DNA of 40,594 bases from Ilumatobacteraceae bacterium (GTDB lineage Bacteria; Actinomycetota; Acidimicrobiia; Acidimicrobiales; Ilumatobacteraceae), in the NCBI GenBank assembly GCA_017856815.1, contig JAFMEI010000003.1, positions 1 through 40,594 on the forward strand. The letters run 5' to 3'. Shown one piece after another: positions 27,800 to 38,512 of this stretch (its first letter is position 1; each line of letters starts with the position of its first letter). The position numbers and the translations under genes are program-made. The notes under the pieces are model-generated. The model ran no database searches. It worked only from the letters and a program-made list of their open reading frames with translations, and had not been told where the DNA came from.

Positions 27800-29220
27800 T
27801 CATTCGCGTCGTCGGTCTTGGCCCAGGTGATTCTCGTTACCTGACCGACCACACGCGACAAATTCTGAACTCAGCAGAGCGTGCCTTTCTGCGCACGAAC
27901 CGTCACCCAAGCGCAGCTGAGTTCTCTCACTTGCCAAGTTTTGACCACGTGTACGAAACAGGTTCGAGTTTTTCCGATGTATATGAATCAATCGTCGACC
28001 ATCTTGTCGATGCGGCTCGCGATGGCGAGGTTGTCTATGCGGTACCAGGATCGCCATTGGTACTCGAAGACACCGTGCGTCGCCTTCAATCTCGACCCGG
28101 CATCCAGCTCGTTGTCGAACCCGCAATGTCATTTCTTGATCTTGTGTGGCCCGCGCTCAACATTGACCCGATCGAGTCTTCGGTCCGCCTAGTTGATGGG
28201 CACACTTTTGCGAGTTCGGCCGCTGGTGAAACTGGACCACTGCTTGTGGCTCATTGTCATGCCAACTGGGTTTTGTCAGATATCAAACTTGCGATTGACA
28301 TACCGGACGATTCCGCAGCCGTCGTGATTCTCAAGTCACTTGGAACTCCCCAACAAGAACTCATCCACACCACATGGGCGGAAATGGATCGTGTCACTGA
28401 GGCGGATCATCTCACCAGCCTCTTTATCCCCCAATTGGCAATCCCTGTTGCCTATGAACTGCAGCAGTTGCATCAACTCTCCCTCAAATTACGTGAGGAA
28501 TGCCCGTGGGATCGTGAACAAACCCATGCAACGCTCATTCGTTACCTAATTGAAGAAGCGTACGAAGTTGTTGAAGCTCTTGATGAGCCCATTGATGACG
28601 ATCACTTGATCGAAGAACTCGGTGACCTGCTCTACCAGATTGAGTTTCATTGTGCGATCGCCCAGCAAGAGGGACGGTTCACTATCGCAGACGTGGCACG
28701 AAATCTGCACGACAAGATGGTGCGACGACACCCTCACGTGTTCGGTGAAAACGCTGGTACCGGTGGCACGGCTGACGAGGTGGTCGACCTTTGGGAACAG
28801 GTGAAGCAAGCAGAGAAAAAACAGGCGGGCAAAACCACCGTGGGAATCTTTGCTGGAGTAAACCGCCATCTCCCCGCGCTCACATTCGCCGAGGAACTGC
28901 AGCGCAAAGCAGCCAAGGTGGGCTTTGACTGGCCCGACGCGAAAGGGCCCCTTGAGAAGGTGGCGGAAGAAGCGCGCGAGGTTGCAGCAGCAGAACCCGA
29001 GTCGATCATGGGCGAGTTCGGCGATTTATTGTTCAGCGTGGTCAATCTCGCACGGCATCTTGGTGTTGACCCCGAGGCCGCATTGCGGGTCTCAACGGCC
29101 AAATTCCGCCAGCGAGTTGACACCATGTTTTCCATTGCCGAAGCGGAAGCGCTTGATTTTTCGTCACTATCACTCCCAGAAATGGACCAGTTATGGGAGC
29201 GGGCCAAGCGCGGTAAGTAG
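27796..29220 (+). CDS. mazG: Tetrapyrrole methylase-like domain fused to MazG nucleotide pyrophosphohydrolase (YabN-like)
   Basis: N-terminal IIRVVGLGPGDSRYLTDHTRQIL and VVYAVPGSPLVLEDTV; C-terminal LREECPWDREQTHATLIRYLIEEAYEVVEALDE...EELGDLLYQIEFH and EFGDLLFSVVNLAR. GTG 27796 overlaps the previous stop (GTGA). Confidence 0.9.
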   Translation: MIIRVVGLGPGDSRYLTDHTRQILNSAERAFLRTNRHPSAAEFSHLPSFDHVYETGSSFSDVYESIVDHLVDAARDGEVVYAVPGSPLVLEDTVRRLQSRPGIQLVVEPAMSFLDLVWPALNIDPIESSVRLVDGHTFASSAAGETGPLLVAHCHANWVLSDIKLAIDIPDDSAAVVILKSLGTPQQELIHTTWAEMDRVTEADHLTSLFIPQLAIPVAYELQQLHQLSLKLREECPWDREQTHATLIRYLIEEAYEVVEALDEPIDDDHLIEELGDLLYQIEFHCAIAQQEGRFTIADVARNLHDKMVRRHPHVFGENAGTGGTADEVVDLWEQVKQAEKKQAGKTTVGIFAGVNRHLPALTFAEELQRKAAKVGFDWPDAKGPLEKVAEEAREVAAAEPESIMGEFGDLLFSVVNLARHLGVDPEAALRVSTAKFRQRVDTMFSIAEAEALDFSSLSLPEMDQLWERAKRGK

Positions 29221-30510
<1,290 letters not shown>

Positions 30511-30567
30511 GTCCCAGTCGTTAAGCGATGACATGAATTCCACGGTGGTGGAAGCCACAATGGATCC

Positions 30568-31029
30568 ATGGCAAGAACCAGTGGATTCACGCGTCCAATC
30601 CCTAAAGAAGACCGCGTAATCCAGCGTCGGTCAGGTCAAGCAATCGCATGGCCTGTCGGAATACTGGTGGTCATCGCATTTGTCGTTGCACTCCTCATCT
30701 TGCCCGTACGCCAGTGGGTGAACCAACGACGCGACGTCGCACGAGCCAAAGAAGAGCTCGTGGCGCTCGCTGACGCCAATGCTGAATTGGCCAAGGAGAT
30801 TGAGAAATTGCGCACCCCCGAAGGCGTGGAGATGGCGATTCGCACCGAACTCGGTTTTGTCAAGCCCGGTGAACAACCACTGGAGATTCTGGATGACCCC
30901 AGTGCGCCCAAGAAACTGCCCAAAGCTTGGCCCTACACGATGGTTTCTAACATCCTCATAGTGCGCGCTGAGGCTGCCAAGAGCGCAGCAGAAAACGATG
31001 ATGGAGTACTGAGCCCGCTGACACCGTGA
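30568..31029 (+). CDS. Septum formation initiator family protein (FtsB/DivIC-like)
   Basis: Single TM (VGILVVIAFVVALLILPV), coiled coil RRDVARAKEELVALADANAELAKEIEKLRTPEGVEMAIRTELGFVKPGEQ; located after eno. Confidence 0.82.
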   Translation: MARTSGFTRPIPKEDRVIQRRSGQAIAWPVGILVVIAFVVALLILPVRQWVNQRRDVARAKEELVALADANAELAKEIEKLRTPEGVEMAIRTELGFVKPGEQPLEILDDPSAPKKLPKAWPYTMVSNILIVRAEAAKSAAENDDGVLSPLTP

Positions 31030-31039
31030 GGCTCTAGAG

Positions 31040-31060
31040 TCTCCTCACGGCTAGAGGAGA
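31040..31060 (+). promoter_or_regulatory. Inverted repeat TCTCCTC-ACGGCTA-GAGGAGA whose 3' arm is the Shine-Dalgarno of the coxL-like gene
   Basis: 7-bp perfect arms, 7-nt loop, ATG at 31066. An alternative overlapping stem is CTCTAG (31032-31037)/CTAGAG (31051-31056). Confidence 0.5.
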
Positions 31061-31065
31061 TCAAC

Positions 31066-33363
31066 ATGGGTGGAAGCATTCTCGGAAATCGTGTCGTCCG
31101 CAAGGAAGATCCAAAGTTTCTGACCACAGGCGGCAAGTACGTCGACGACTTATTTGATGAACCCCTACTCGCTGGCGCGTTACACGTCACATACGTGCGA
31201 TCAACCGTTGCCCACGGACAGATCATCTCCATTGACACTTCTACTGCCAAAGATATGGATGGCGTTGTCGCCGTATTCACTGCGGAGTCCTTGGGCCTCG
31301 AACTCATGCCTGCGGGACTCAACAAATCCGCCAAGCGCGCATTCTTGGCGCGCGACAAAGTTCGCTATGTAGGCGAACCGCTAGCAGCAATAGTTGCCAC
31401 ATCGCGTACTGCTGGTGAGGATGCAGCCGAAACAGTTGTTGTTGACTACAACGTGTTGCCAGCAGTAGTTGATGTTCGTGAAGCCGCAGAGAGCACAGTG
31501 CACCTGTTCGAGGAAGTTGGCAGCAACATCGTGTTCGATTCAATGAACCTTGGTGCACCCGATAATTCAGGGCCAGAGTTCTTTGATGGCTGTGAGGTCG
31601 TGGTGCGAGAGACCATCGTCAACCAACGCGTGGCGCCGTGCCCTATGGAAGTTCGCGGTTCAGCTGTTGCGTGGGTTGATGGTCGTTTGCACCAATGGTT
31701 GTCAACACAGCATGCGCAGGGAGCACATTCGTCTCTGTGTCGCACTTTTGGTTACGAACCCGCGAACGTACGCGTTATCGCTCCCGATGTAGGTGGTGGA
31801 TTCGGCGCCAAGATTGGGCTTTACGGCGAAGAACTGCTGCTCAGTGTTATGTCACAACAGCTGGGTCGCCCACTCATCTGGCGTGAATCACGAAGCGAAA
31901 GCATGGTTGCACTCGGCCATGGTCGAGCCCAAGTGCAAGAGATTGCAATCGGTGGTTCACGCGATGGTCGTGTTCACGCCTATCAATTGAAAGTGCTGCA
32001 GGACTGTGGTGGCTGGGTGGACTCTGCGGCATTTCTTGCCCCATTTATGACACGCCCAATGTCACAGGGTGTGTATGACATTGACCGCATTGAGTGTCGC
32101 ACGTTGTCGATTGTCACCAATACAACACCGGTTGTCCCCTACCGCGGTGCTGGTCGCCCAGAGGCAACGGCTGCAATTGAGCGCGCGATGGATCTCTTCG
32201 CCGCCGAGATTGGCATGGATCCAGTTGATGTCCGAAGCAAGAATCTGATCCAGCCATTCAATGAGCCGTACCAAACCAAGATGGGACAAACCTACGATGT
32301 CGGCAATTACATCGAATCCCTGAACCGTGTAACCGTCGCTGCCAAATATTCTGAACTGCGCGCCGAACAAGCGAAGCGCAGGGCTGCTGGCGACACTGTT
32401 CAGCTCGGAATCGGTGTGAGTGTTTACGTGGAAATCACTGGTGGTGGTGGCACCGGCGATACCGCCAAAATCGAAGTGCTGGAAAATGGCCGAGCCAAGG
32501 TCTACACAGGCACATCGCCACACGGCCAAGGCCATGACACCGCTTGGTCAATGCTGGCTTCTGATCAAACGGGAATCCCGATGGATCGAATTGAAGTTAT
32601 TCATGGTGATACCGATCTAGTGCCAAAAGGTGGTGGCACTTTTGGTTCGCGTTCGCTGCAACAAGGTGGTGCTGCTGTGCATGTAGCCGCTGTGGAACTT
32701 GTTGACATCGCCCGTGGGCTCGCAGCCACTCTGCTTGAAGCCAACGAAGACGACATCGTGTTGGATAAAGAAAACGGCGCATTCCACGTAGCGGGCTCTC
32801 CAAGTGTGAACAAGACCTGGGCTGATCTCGCGGTTGCGAAAAAATCAGAGGGTGGTTTGGTGCACGCAATTGACTTCCGCGTTGACGGAGCCACATTTCC
32901 ATTTGGTGCGCACGTAGCCGTAGTCGAAGTCGACACCGAAACCGGCAAGGTGCGACACATTGCCCACACCACCTGTGATGACGCAGGAACCGTATTGAAT
33001 CCCCTGCTACGTGACGGCCAGATCCATGGCGGAGTGGCGCAGGGTTCGGCCCAAGCACTCTTAGAGGAAGTGCTCTATGACCCAGATGGCAACCCAACAA
33101 CTTCAAATCTTGCCGACTACGCAATGATCTCGGCCGCTGAAGTGCCAAGTGTGACCATCGTGATGATGGAAACTCCAACATTTATGAATCCGCTCGGCGC
33201 CAAAGGCATTGGTGAATCGGGTTCAATCGGAGCAACACCCGCAGTGCAATCCGCGGTGTGCGATGCATTGTTGCATCTTGGAGTGCGGCACGTAGATATG
33301 CCTGCCACCCCAGAACGTGTCTGGCGAGCTATTCACACCGCAAAGTCAGGAGTTGGGCAATGA
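31066..33363 (+). CDS. Xanthine dehydrogenase/CODH-family molybdopterin-binding large subunit (form II CoxL-like)
   Basis: GNRVVRKEDPKFLTTGGKYVDDL, VAPDVGGGFGAKIGLYGEE-like motif (VIAPDVGGGFGAKIGL), VVPYRGAGRPEATAAIERAMD, C-terminal LGAKGIGESGSIGATPAVQSAV. Confidence 0.92.
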   Translation: MGGSILGNRVVRKEDPKFLTTGGKYVDDLFDEPLLAGALHVTYVRSTVAHGQIISIDTSTAKDMDGVVAVFTAESLGLELMPAGLNKSAKRAFLARDKVRYVGEPLAAIVATSRTAGEDAAETVVVDYNVLPAVVDVREAAESTVHLFEEVGSNIVFDSMNLGAPDNSGPEFFDGCEVVVRETIVNQRVAPCPMEVRGSAVAWVDGRLHQWLSTQHAQGAHSSLCRTFGYEPANVRVIAPDVGGGFGAKIGLYGEELLLSVMSQQLGRPLIWRESRSESMVALGHGRAQVQEIAIGGSRDGRVHAYQLKVLQDCGGWVDSAAFLAPFMTRPMSQGVYDIDRIECRTLSIVTNTTPVVPYRGAGRPEATAAIERAMDLFAAEIGMDPVDVRSKNLIQPFNEPYQTKMGQTYDVGNYIESLNRVTVAAKYSELRAEQAKRRAAGDTVQLGIGVSVYVEITGGGGTGDTAKIEVLENGRAKVYTGTSPHGQGHDTAWSMLASDQTGIPMDRIEVIHGDTDLVPKGGGTFGSRSLQQGGAAVHVAAVELVDIARGLAATLLEANEDDIVLDKENGAFHVAGSPSVNKTWADLAVAKKSEGGLVHAIDFRVDGATFPFGAHVAVVEVDTETGKVRHIAHTTCDDAGTVLNPLLRDGQIHGGVAQGSAQALLEEVLYDPDGNPTTSNLADYAMISAAEVPSVTIVMMETPTFMNPLGAKGIGESGSIGATPAVQSAVCDALLHLGVRHVDMPATPERVWRAIHTAKSGVGQ

Positions 33364-33830
33364 GCCAAATGATCAAAGTTGCAATCACCGTGAATGGTCA
33401 ACACACAACCGCCATGGTTGAGCCGCGTACTCTTCTGGTGCAGTACCTTCGCGACAATCTCAATCTCACTGCGACGAATGTTGGCTGCGACACATCAAGT
33501 TGCGGTGCGTGCACTGTTCATCTAAATGGCGAAGCGGTAAAGAGTTGCACCATTCTCGCGGTGCAGGCCGATGGCGAAAACGTCACAACGGTAGAAGGGC
33601 TCGCTAATGGCAATGAGATGCACCCAATGCAGCAAGCCTTCATGGCGAATCATGGTCTGCAGTGTGGCTACTGCACCCCTGGAATGGTGATGGCTGCAAT
33701 AAGTCTTGTAAAAGACATTCCAAACCCCACCGAAGAAGATGTGCGGATAGGGCTTGAAGGCAACTTGTGTCGATGCACCGGATATCACAACATCGTGCAA
33801 TCCGTCTTGGCCTACGCGGAAGGTAAGTGA
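33360..33830 (+). CDS. (2Fe-2S)-binding small subunit, CoxS-like
   Basis: NVGCDTSSCGACTVHLNGEAVKSC and LQCGYCTPGMVMAA...NLCRCTGYHNIV; ATGA overlap with the large subunit stop. Confidence 0.95.
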   Translation: MSQMIKVAITVNGQHTTAMVEPRTLLVQYLRDNLNLTATNVGCDTSSCGACTVHLNGEAVKSCTILAVQADGENVTTVEGLANGNEMHPMQQAFMANHGLQCGYCTPGMVMAAISLVKDIPNPTEEDVRIGLEGNLCRCTGYHNIVQSVLAYAEGK

Positions 33831-34660
33831 TCGCGATGTATCCAGCAGCTTTTGACTACAAGCGACCCGAGTCCGCAGCTGAGGCCATCAGCCTTGTAAA
33901 CGAATTTGGTGATGATGCGAAGTTTCTCGCAGGCGGTCACAGCTTGTTACCACTTATGAAACTTCGTCTAGCCCAACCTACGGTCCTCATTGACATCGGT
34001 CGCCTAGCCGATCTGTCGTACATCCGTGATGCTGGTGACCACATTGCAATCGGGGCTTTGACACGTCACAAAGATGTCGAAACATCAGCTTTGCTGCGGC
34101 AGCATGTGCCATTGCTTGCAGATGCTGCAGCACATGTCGGCGACCGCCAAGTGCGTCACCGTGGAACGATCGGTGGATCAATCGCTCACGCTGATTCTGC
34201 AAGCGACTTGCCGGCAACAATTCTCGCTCTTGGCGCAAAGCTGATTGCGGAAGGCATCGGTGGCAGGCGTGAAATTCCTGCTGTGGATTTTTTCAAAGGT
34301 TTCTTGGAGTCAGCGTTATTGCCAGACGAGCTACTAGTTGAAATTCAAGTGCCAAAGATGTCCAACGCTGGGTGGAGCTTTCTCAAGTTCAACCGCCGCG
34401 CACAGGACTGGGCAATTGTCGGAGTTGCGGCATGGCGTGACGCAGGAAATTGCGGTGTTGCACTCGTGAACATGGGGTCCACCCCCATCCTTGCCACGAG
34501 TGTCGTGCGGGCAATCGCCGATGGGGCCTCGGTCACCGATGCCGCCGCATTGGCTTGTGCGGAGGCAGAACCCCAGTCGGACAACAACGCCACTGCCGAA
34601 TACCGGACACACCTCGCACAGGTGTTGGTTAAGCGCGCTTTAGAAACTTGCTCACGCTGA
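33827..34660 (+). CDS. FAD-binding medium subunit, CoxM-like
   Basis: AFDYKRPESAAEAISLVNEFGDDAKFLAGGHSLLPLMKLRLAQP and RHRGTIGGSIAHADSASDLPATIL. Confidence 0.95.
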   Translation: MIAMYPAAFDYKRPESAAEAISLVNEFGDDAKFLAGGHSLLPLMKLRLAQPTVLIDIGRLADLSYIRDAGDHIAIGALTRHKDVETSALLRQHVPLLADAAAHVGDRQVRHRGTIGGSIAHADSASDLPATILALGAKLIAEGIGGRREIPAVDFFKGFLESALLPDELLVEIQVPKMSNAGWSFLKFNRRAQDWAIVGVAAWRDAGNCGVALVNMGSTPILATSVVRAIADGASVTDAAALACAEAEPQSDNNATAEYRTHLAQVLVKRALETCSR

Positions 34661-34951
34661 AAATTGCACCGCAGCACGCTCAGCAATGATGGCGCGGAAG
34701 ACTTCAGCACGCACTCGCTCGTGAACTGGATGCGTGTCGTACAACCGCCAATCATCTTCTGAGTCGAATTGCGCCACAATTCCGTAGTCCCAATTACGAC
34801 CCGTGGCCATCTGAAGATCGGGACCAAATGAGTACTCCCTGATCTTGGGTAATGCCGCACGCAACTCTGTTAGCGCATCAGCGATGCGCTGAAGATCAGA
34901 TTCTGCGAGCTCACGATTCCATTTGAAGCAAACAACATGAGTGAACGTCAC
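34652..34951 (-). CDS. Dabb (stress-responsive A/B barrel) domain protein
   Basis: MTFTHVVCFKWNRELAESDLQRIADALTELRAALPKIREYSFGPDLQMATGRNWDYGIVAQFDSEDDWRLYDTHPVHERV. Confidence 0.88.
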   Translation of the reverse strand: MTFTHVVCFKWNRELAESDLQRIADALTELRAALPKIREYSFGPDLQMATGRNWDYGIVAQFDSEDDWRLYDTHPVHERVRAEVFRAIIAERAAVQFSA

Positions 34952-35688
34952 AGCAATCCTCCATACACACCACCATCAACAGGTATGTGTGCACCGGTGA
35001 TGAATTTGGCTTGTTCTGAACACACAAAAGCAACCACTGCCCCAAAGTCATCAGGATCGCCCAGTTTCCCAACGGGAATTCCTGCGGCTGGATCAGCAGC
35101 CCCATAAAGCTGTTTCATGCGATCTGTTGCGTGATTCCCAGGCTGCACACTGTTCACCGTAATTCCATAAGGCGCGACTTCACGAGCGAGAGTTTTCAGA
35201 TACGCAGTAAGCCCCGATCGAGCCGTGTTTGAAAGAATCAAGCTCGGTATCGGCTGGCGCACAGCAATCGACGTAATCGCCACGATCCGGCCCCACTGCT
35301 GTTCTTTGAATCGCGGCAGTGCTTCTTTGCACATTGCAATCATTGCGATCAGGTTCGCTTCCAGTGCAGCTGAATAATCCTCGGTGGCGATGCTCGCATC
35401 ATTTCCCGGCTTAGGGCCACCACCATTTGTTACCAAAATGTCGATCCCGCCGAGAGCAGAAATTGCTTTATCCATAAAGCGCGTGGCACCCGAAGAGGTT
35501 GAAATATCCTCAACCACACCAATTGCATTGTTACCAAGCAGTTGCACCGCTGTGTTCACACGGTCCGCATCGCGACCACAAATTGCAACAGATGTACCGG
35601 CTGCCAATAAATTTCGCGCTGTAGCAAAACCCAAGCCTGCTGAAGCGGCAGCAACGACGGCTCGCTTTCCATTTAGCCCTAGATCCAT
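34948..35688 (-). CDS. SDR family oxidoreductase
   Basis: GKRAVVAAASAGLGFATARNLLAAG, LVTNGGGPKPG, Ser/Tyr-region variant AITSIAVRQPIPSLILSNTARSGLTAYLKTLA, PVDGGVYGG. Confidence 0.9.
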   Translation of the reverse strand: MDLGLNGKRAVVAAASAGLGFATARNLLAAGTSVAICGRDADRVNTAVQLLGNNAIGVVEDISTSSGATRFMDKAISALGGIDILVTNGGGPKPGNDASIATEDYSAALEANLIAMIAMCKEALPRFKEQQWGRIVAITSIAVRQPIPSLILSNTARSGLTAYLKTLAREVAPYGITVNSVQPGNHATDRMKQLYGAADPAAGIPVGKLGDPDDFGAVVAFVCSEQAKFITGAHIPVDGGVYGGLL

Positions 35689-35787
35689 GCTCGCAAGATA
35701 ATGCCAAATGGAATAGAACGACCACTCCGATCGTTACACCAGGTACCACCGATCATGTCGGTGTGTTACCCCCTAGGAGATACCCCC

Positions 35788-36345
35788 ATGAAGAAGACAC
35801 TTGCCGCCCTTGCGGTAGCGTCGGTTTTCGCTCTTGCCGCATGCGGCGATGACGAGAACTCAGCAACAACCACCACTGAGGCAACCGAAACCACTGAAAC
35901 AACTGCGATGACCGAAGAGCCCGGCACCATCGTTGAAGTTGCACAAGGCAACGATGATTTTTCAACCTTGGTTGCAGCAATAGTCGCCGCTGGACTCGGT
36001 GATGCGTTGTCAGGCGAAGGCCCGTTCACCGTGTTCGCTCCAACCAACGCCGCCTTTGAGGCACTGCCCGAAGGTCTGCTTGAGAAGCTTCTGCTTCCAG
36101 AGAACAAAGATGTCCTCACAGCAATTCTCACTTACCACGTTGTGAGTGGAGAGGTCATGGCTGCGGATGTGACAGCTGGTGATGTTGCAACACTCGAAGG
36201 TTCAACCATCGCCATCACAACCGACGACGGAGTGAAGATCAATGACGCAACTGTTACTGCCACAGACGTCGAGGCCTCCAATGGTGTGATTCACGTGATC
36301 GACCAGGTCATCGTGCCACCGACAGTAGATTTGTCGGCCCTCTAA
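35788..36345 (+). CDS. Fasciclin-domain lipoprotein
   Basis: Lipobox FALAACGDD; Thr/Glu-rich linker; fasciclin FSTLVAAIVAAGLGDALSGEGPFTVFAPTNAAFEALPEG...LTYHVVSGEVMAADV...GVIHVIDQVIVPP. AGGAGA upstream of ATG 35788. Confidence 0.92.
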   Translation: MKKTLAALAVASVFALAACGDDENSATTTTEATETTETTAMTEEPGTIVEVAQGNDDFSTLVAAIVAAGLGDALSGEGPFTVFAPTNAAFEALPEGLLEKLLLPENKDVLTAILTYHVVSGEVMAADVTAGDVATLEGSTIAITTDDGVKINDATVTATDVEASNGVIHVIDQVIVPPTVDLSAL

Positions 36346-36370
36346 TCAGAGCCACCTCTGTTTGACACTG

Positions 36371-36400
36371 GGACCGGAGCGGAAACGCTCCGGTCCTTTT
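36371..36400 (+). terminator. Intrinsic terminator downstream of fasciclin gene
   Basis: GGACCGGAGCG-GAAA-CGCTCCGGTCC-TTTT: 11-bp perfect stem, GNRA-type tetraloop, T-tract. Confidence 0.92.
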
Positions 36401-36449
36401 GTTTACCCAACTTCGAAGCCATAGCGACCGTGCAAGTACGCTCGTATCA

Positions 36450-37355
36450 ATGTCTCAAGCACCATCCTCTGTTGGTCAGGTACGTGATGCCCTTCAAACC
36501 AACGATTACATTCCCGATGAAGGCTTAGCCACGGCTGTTTTCTTGGCCATCACCCTTGGTCGACCCCTGCTCCTTGAAGGCGAAGCTGGTGTAGGCAAAA
36601 CCGAAGTTGCCAAAGTGATATCGCGGTGGCTGGGTGCTGAACTGATTCGTCTGCAGTGCTACGAGGGAATTGACGCATCACAGGCTGTGTACGACTGGGA
36701 CTACTCGCGTCAATTACTCCACCTCCGAAGCTCTGAAGCCTCTGGCGAGGCACAGTCAATCGGCACCGGTGCTCTTGAGGGTCAATTATTCGATGAGAGA
36801 TTTCTTCTAAAGCGCGCTCTTCTTCGAGCGATCGAGAACGATGGTCACGACAAAGTTTTGCTAATTGATGAAATTGACCGTGCCGATGATGAATTTGAGG
36901 CCTACCTTCTCGAGGTTTTGTCTGACTACCAGGTGACTGTTCCCGAACTCGGCACCTTTAAGGCAGAGAAGCCACCGATTGTGATCCTCACATCAAATCG
37001 CACACGGGATGTTCATGATGCGCTCAAGCGACGTTGTCTGTACCACTGGGTCGAGCATCCAAGTTTTGAACGTGAAGTAGCAATCGTGAAGCTGCGCGTA
37101 CCCAACGCGGCAGACAAACTCGTTCGGCAAGTAGCAGCAGCAGTTGAAATCATGCGGGGTCTCCATTTGTACAAGTCCCCTGGTGTGGCGGAGAGTATTG
37201 ACTGGACCACGGCGCTCGCACGTCTTGGTGCAACTGAACTTTCCGAGGAACTCATCCGTAACACCCTCGGAACTGTTCTCAAATATCGCGAGGACCAGCA
37301 ACGCGTGGAGGATTCCGGGGTCGACGCAATCCTTGGCCAAGCTATCGCGCGGTGA
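36450..37355 (+). CDS. MoxR-family AAA+ ATPase (CoxD-like)
   Basis: GRPLLLEGEAGVGKTEVAKVISRWLGAELIRLQCYEGID, KVLLIDEIDRADDEFEAYLLEVLSDYQVTVPELG, ILTSNRTRDVHDALKRRCLYHWVEHP. ATG at 36450. Confidence 0.94.
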   Translation: MSQAPSSVGQVRDALQTNDYIPDEGLATAVFLAITLGRPLLLEGEAGVGKTEVAKVISRWLGAELIRLQCYEGIDASQAVYDWDYSRQLLHLRSSEASGEAQSIGTGALEGQLFDERFLLKRALLRAIENDGHDKVLLIDEIDRADDEFEAYLLEVLSDYQVTVPELGTFKAEKPPIVILTSNRTRDVHDALKRRCLYHWVEHPSFEREVAIVKLRVPNAADKLVRQVAAAVEIMRGLHLYKSPGVAESIDWTTALARLGATELSEELIRNTLGTVLKYREDQQRVEDSGVDAILGQAIAR

Positions 37356-37359
37356 CTCA

Positions 37360-38508
37360 GTGAGTGCTGTGGTGCAATCCGACGTCGAAAGACTCGCTGT
37401 TGCGTTCGCTTATGCACTTCGTGACGCTGGCGTTTCGGTGCCGCTCGACTCTGTGATCACCTTTGTAAGCGCCATTGAGGCCACTGGAATCGACCAACAC
37501 GAGAGCGTCTACTGGAGCGGTCGCGCAACACTGATCAGAAGACCAGAGGACATCGATTCCTATAACTCTGTTTTCCAGGCATTTTGGTATCAGGACCAAG
37601 GCTGGATGCCACTCACATTTGCGCCAGTTGAGCAAGAGCACACCCTTGCGATTGATGACGAATCTGGAGGGCTTGATTCGGATTCCGGTGAAGGTTCCGA
37701 TCAAGCCGATACCACTCTTCGATTTTCAACAACTGAAATTTTGCGAGAGAAAGACTTTGCCGAGTGCACAGACGAAGAGCTATTCGAAGCGCAGAAGCTG
37801 ATGTCTCGTCTACGCATTTCGGGCCCACCTCGGGCATCTCTGCGCTTTGCGACCGATCGGCACGGGAAGCGCCCCGATTTACGACGCACAGTTCGCGGGT
37901 CGTTGCGTCACGGGGGCGAGCCGATCAAACGAGAGTGGAAGGACGCGGGCGAAAGACAGCGTCGCCTCGTTCTATTGCTCGATATTTCTGGCTCAATGGA
38001 GCCTTACGCTCGGGCACTTCTCCGCTTTGTCCATGCAGCGGTAGCGGGGCGCCAAAAGGTGGAAGCTTTCACCATCGGCACCAGGCTCACCCGAATTACA
38101 AAAGACCTGAACGAACGCGATCCCGATAAGGCGCTTGCCGCCGCTGCTGCGCGAGTGGCGGATTGGAGTGGTGGCACTCGACTCGGTTCCTGCCTGCGGG
38201 ACTTCAACGATCAATGGGGTGTTCGCGGTGTTGCTCGCGGGGCGATCGTTGTTGTGTTGTCAGACGGCTGGGATCGTGGTGAGCCCGAACTCCTTGGCGA
38301 GCAAATGGAGCGTCTACATCGAGTCACATCAAGGATCGTGTGGGTAAACCCGTTGAAATTCACACCGGGTTATGCACCTCTTGCCAAAGGCATGGCGGCA
38401 GCACTTCCCCACATTGACAACTTTGTCGAGGGGCACTCGCTTGCATCAATGGAAGAACTTGCGCGTGTGATCTCACTGCCGCTCAACATAATGGCTGTGC
38501 GAGACTGA
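37360..38508 (+). CDS. VWA domain-containing CoxE-like protein
   Basis: RRLVLLLDISGSMEPYARALLRFVHAAVAG, FTIGTRLTRITKDL, SGGTRLGSCLRDFN, VVVLSDGWDRGEPELL. GTG 37360 is preferred; the ORF-track start 37144 lies inside moxR. Confidence 0.9.
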   Translation: MSAVVQSDVERLAVAFAYALRDAGVSVPLDSVITFVSAIEATGIDQHESVYWSGRATLIRRPEDIDSYNSVFQAFWYQDQGWMPLTFAPVEQEHTLAIDDESGGLDSDSGEGSDQADTTLRFSTTEILREKDFAECTDEELFEAQKLMSRLRISGPPRASLRFATDRHGKRPDLRRTVRGSLRHGGEPIKREWKDAGERQRRLVLLLDISGSMEPYARALLRFVHAAVAGRQKVEAFTIGTRLTRITKDLNERDPDKALAAAAARVADWSGGTRLGSCLRDFNDQWGVRGVARGAIVVVLSDGWDRGEPELLGEQMERLHRVTSRIVWVNPLKFTPGYAPLAKGMAAALPHIDNFVEGHSLASMEELARVISLPLNIMAVRD

Positions 38509-38512
38509 CACC

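Noticed and set aside
32597-33181. 194-aa minus-strand ORF opposite the coxL-like gene
   Set aside because: Shadow ORF rich in Arg/His/Leu/Ser inside a well-supported coding sequence.
35747-35763. Small inverted repeat CACCGA-TCATG-TCGGTG upstream of the fasciclin gene
   Set aside because: Only 6-bp arms with no second copy seen; not strong enough without comparison to relatives.
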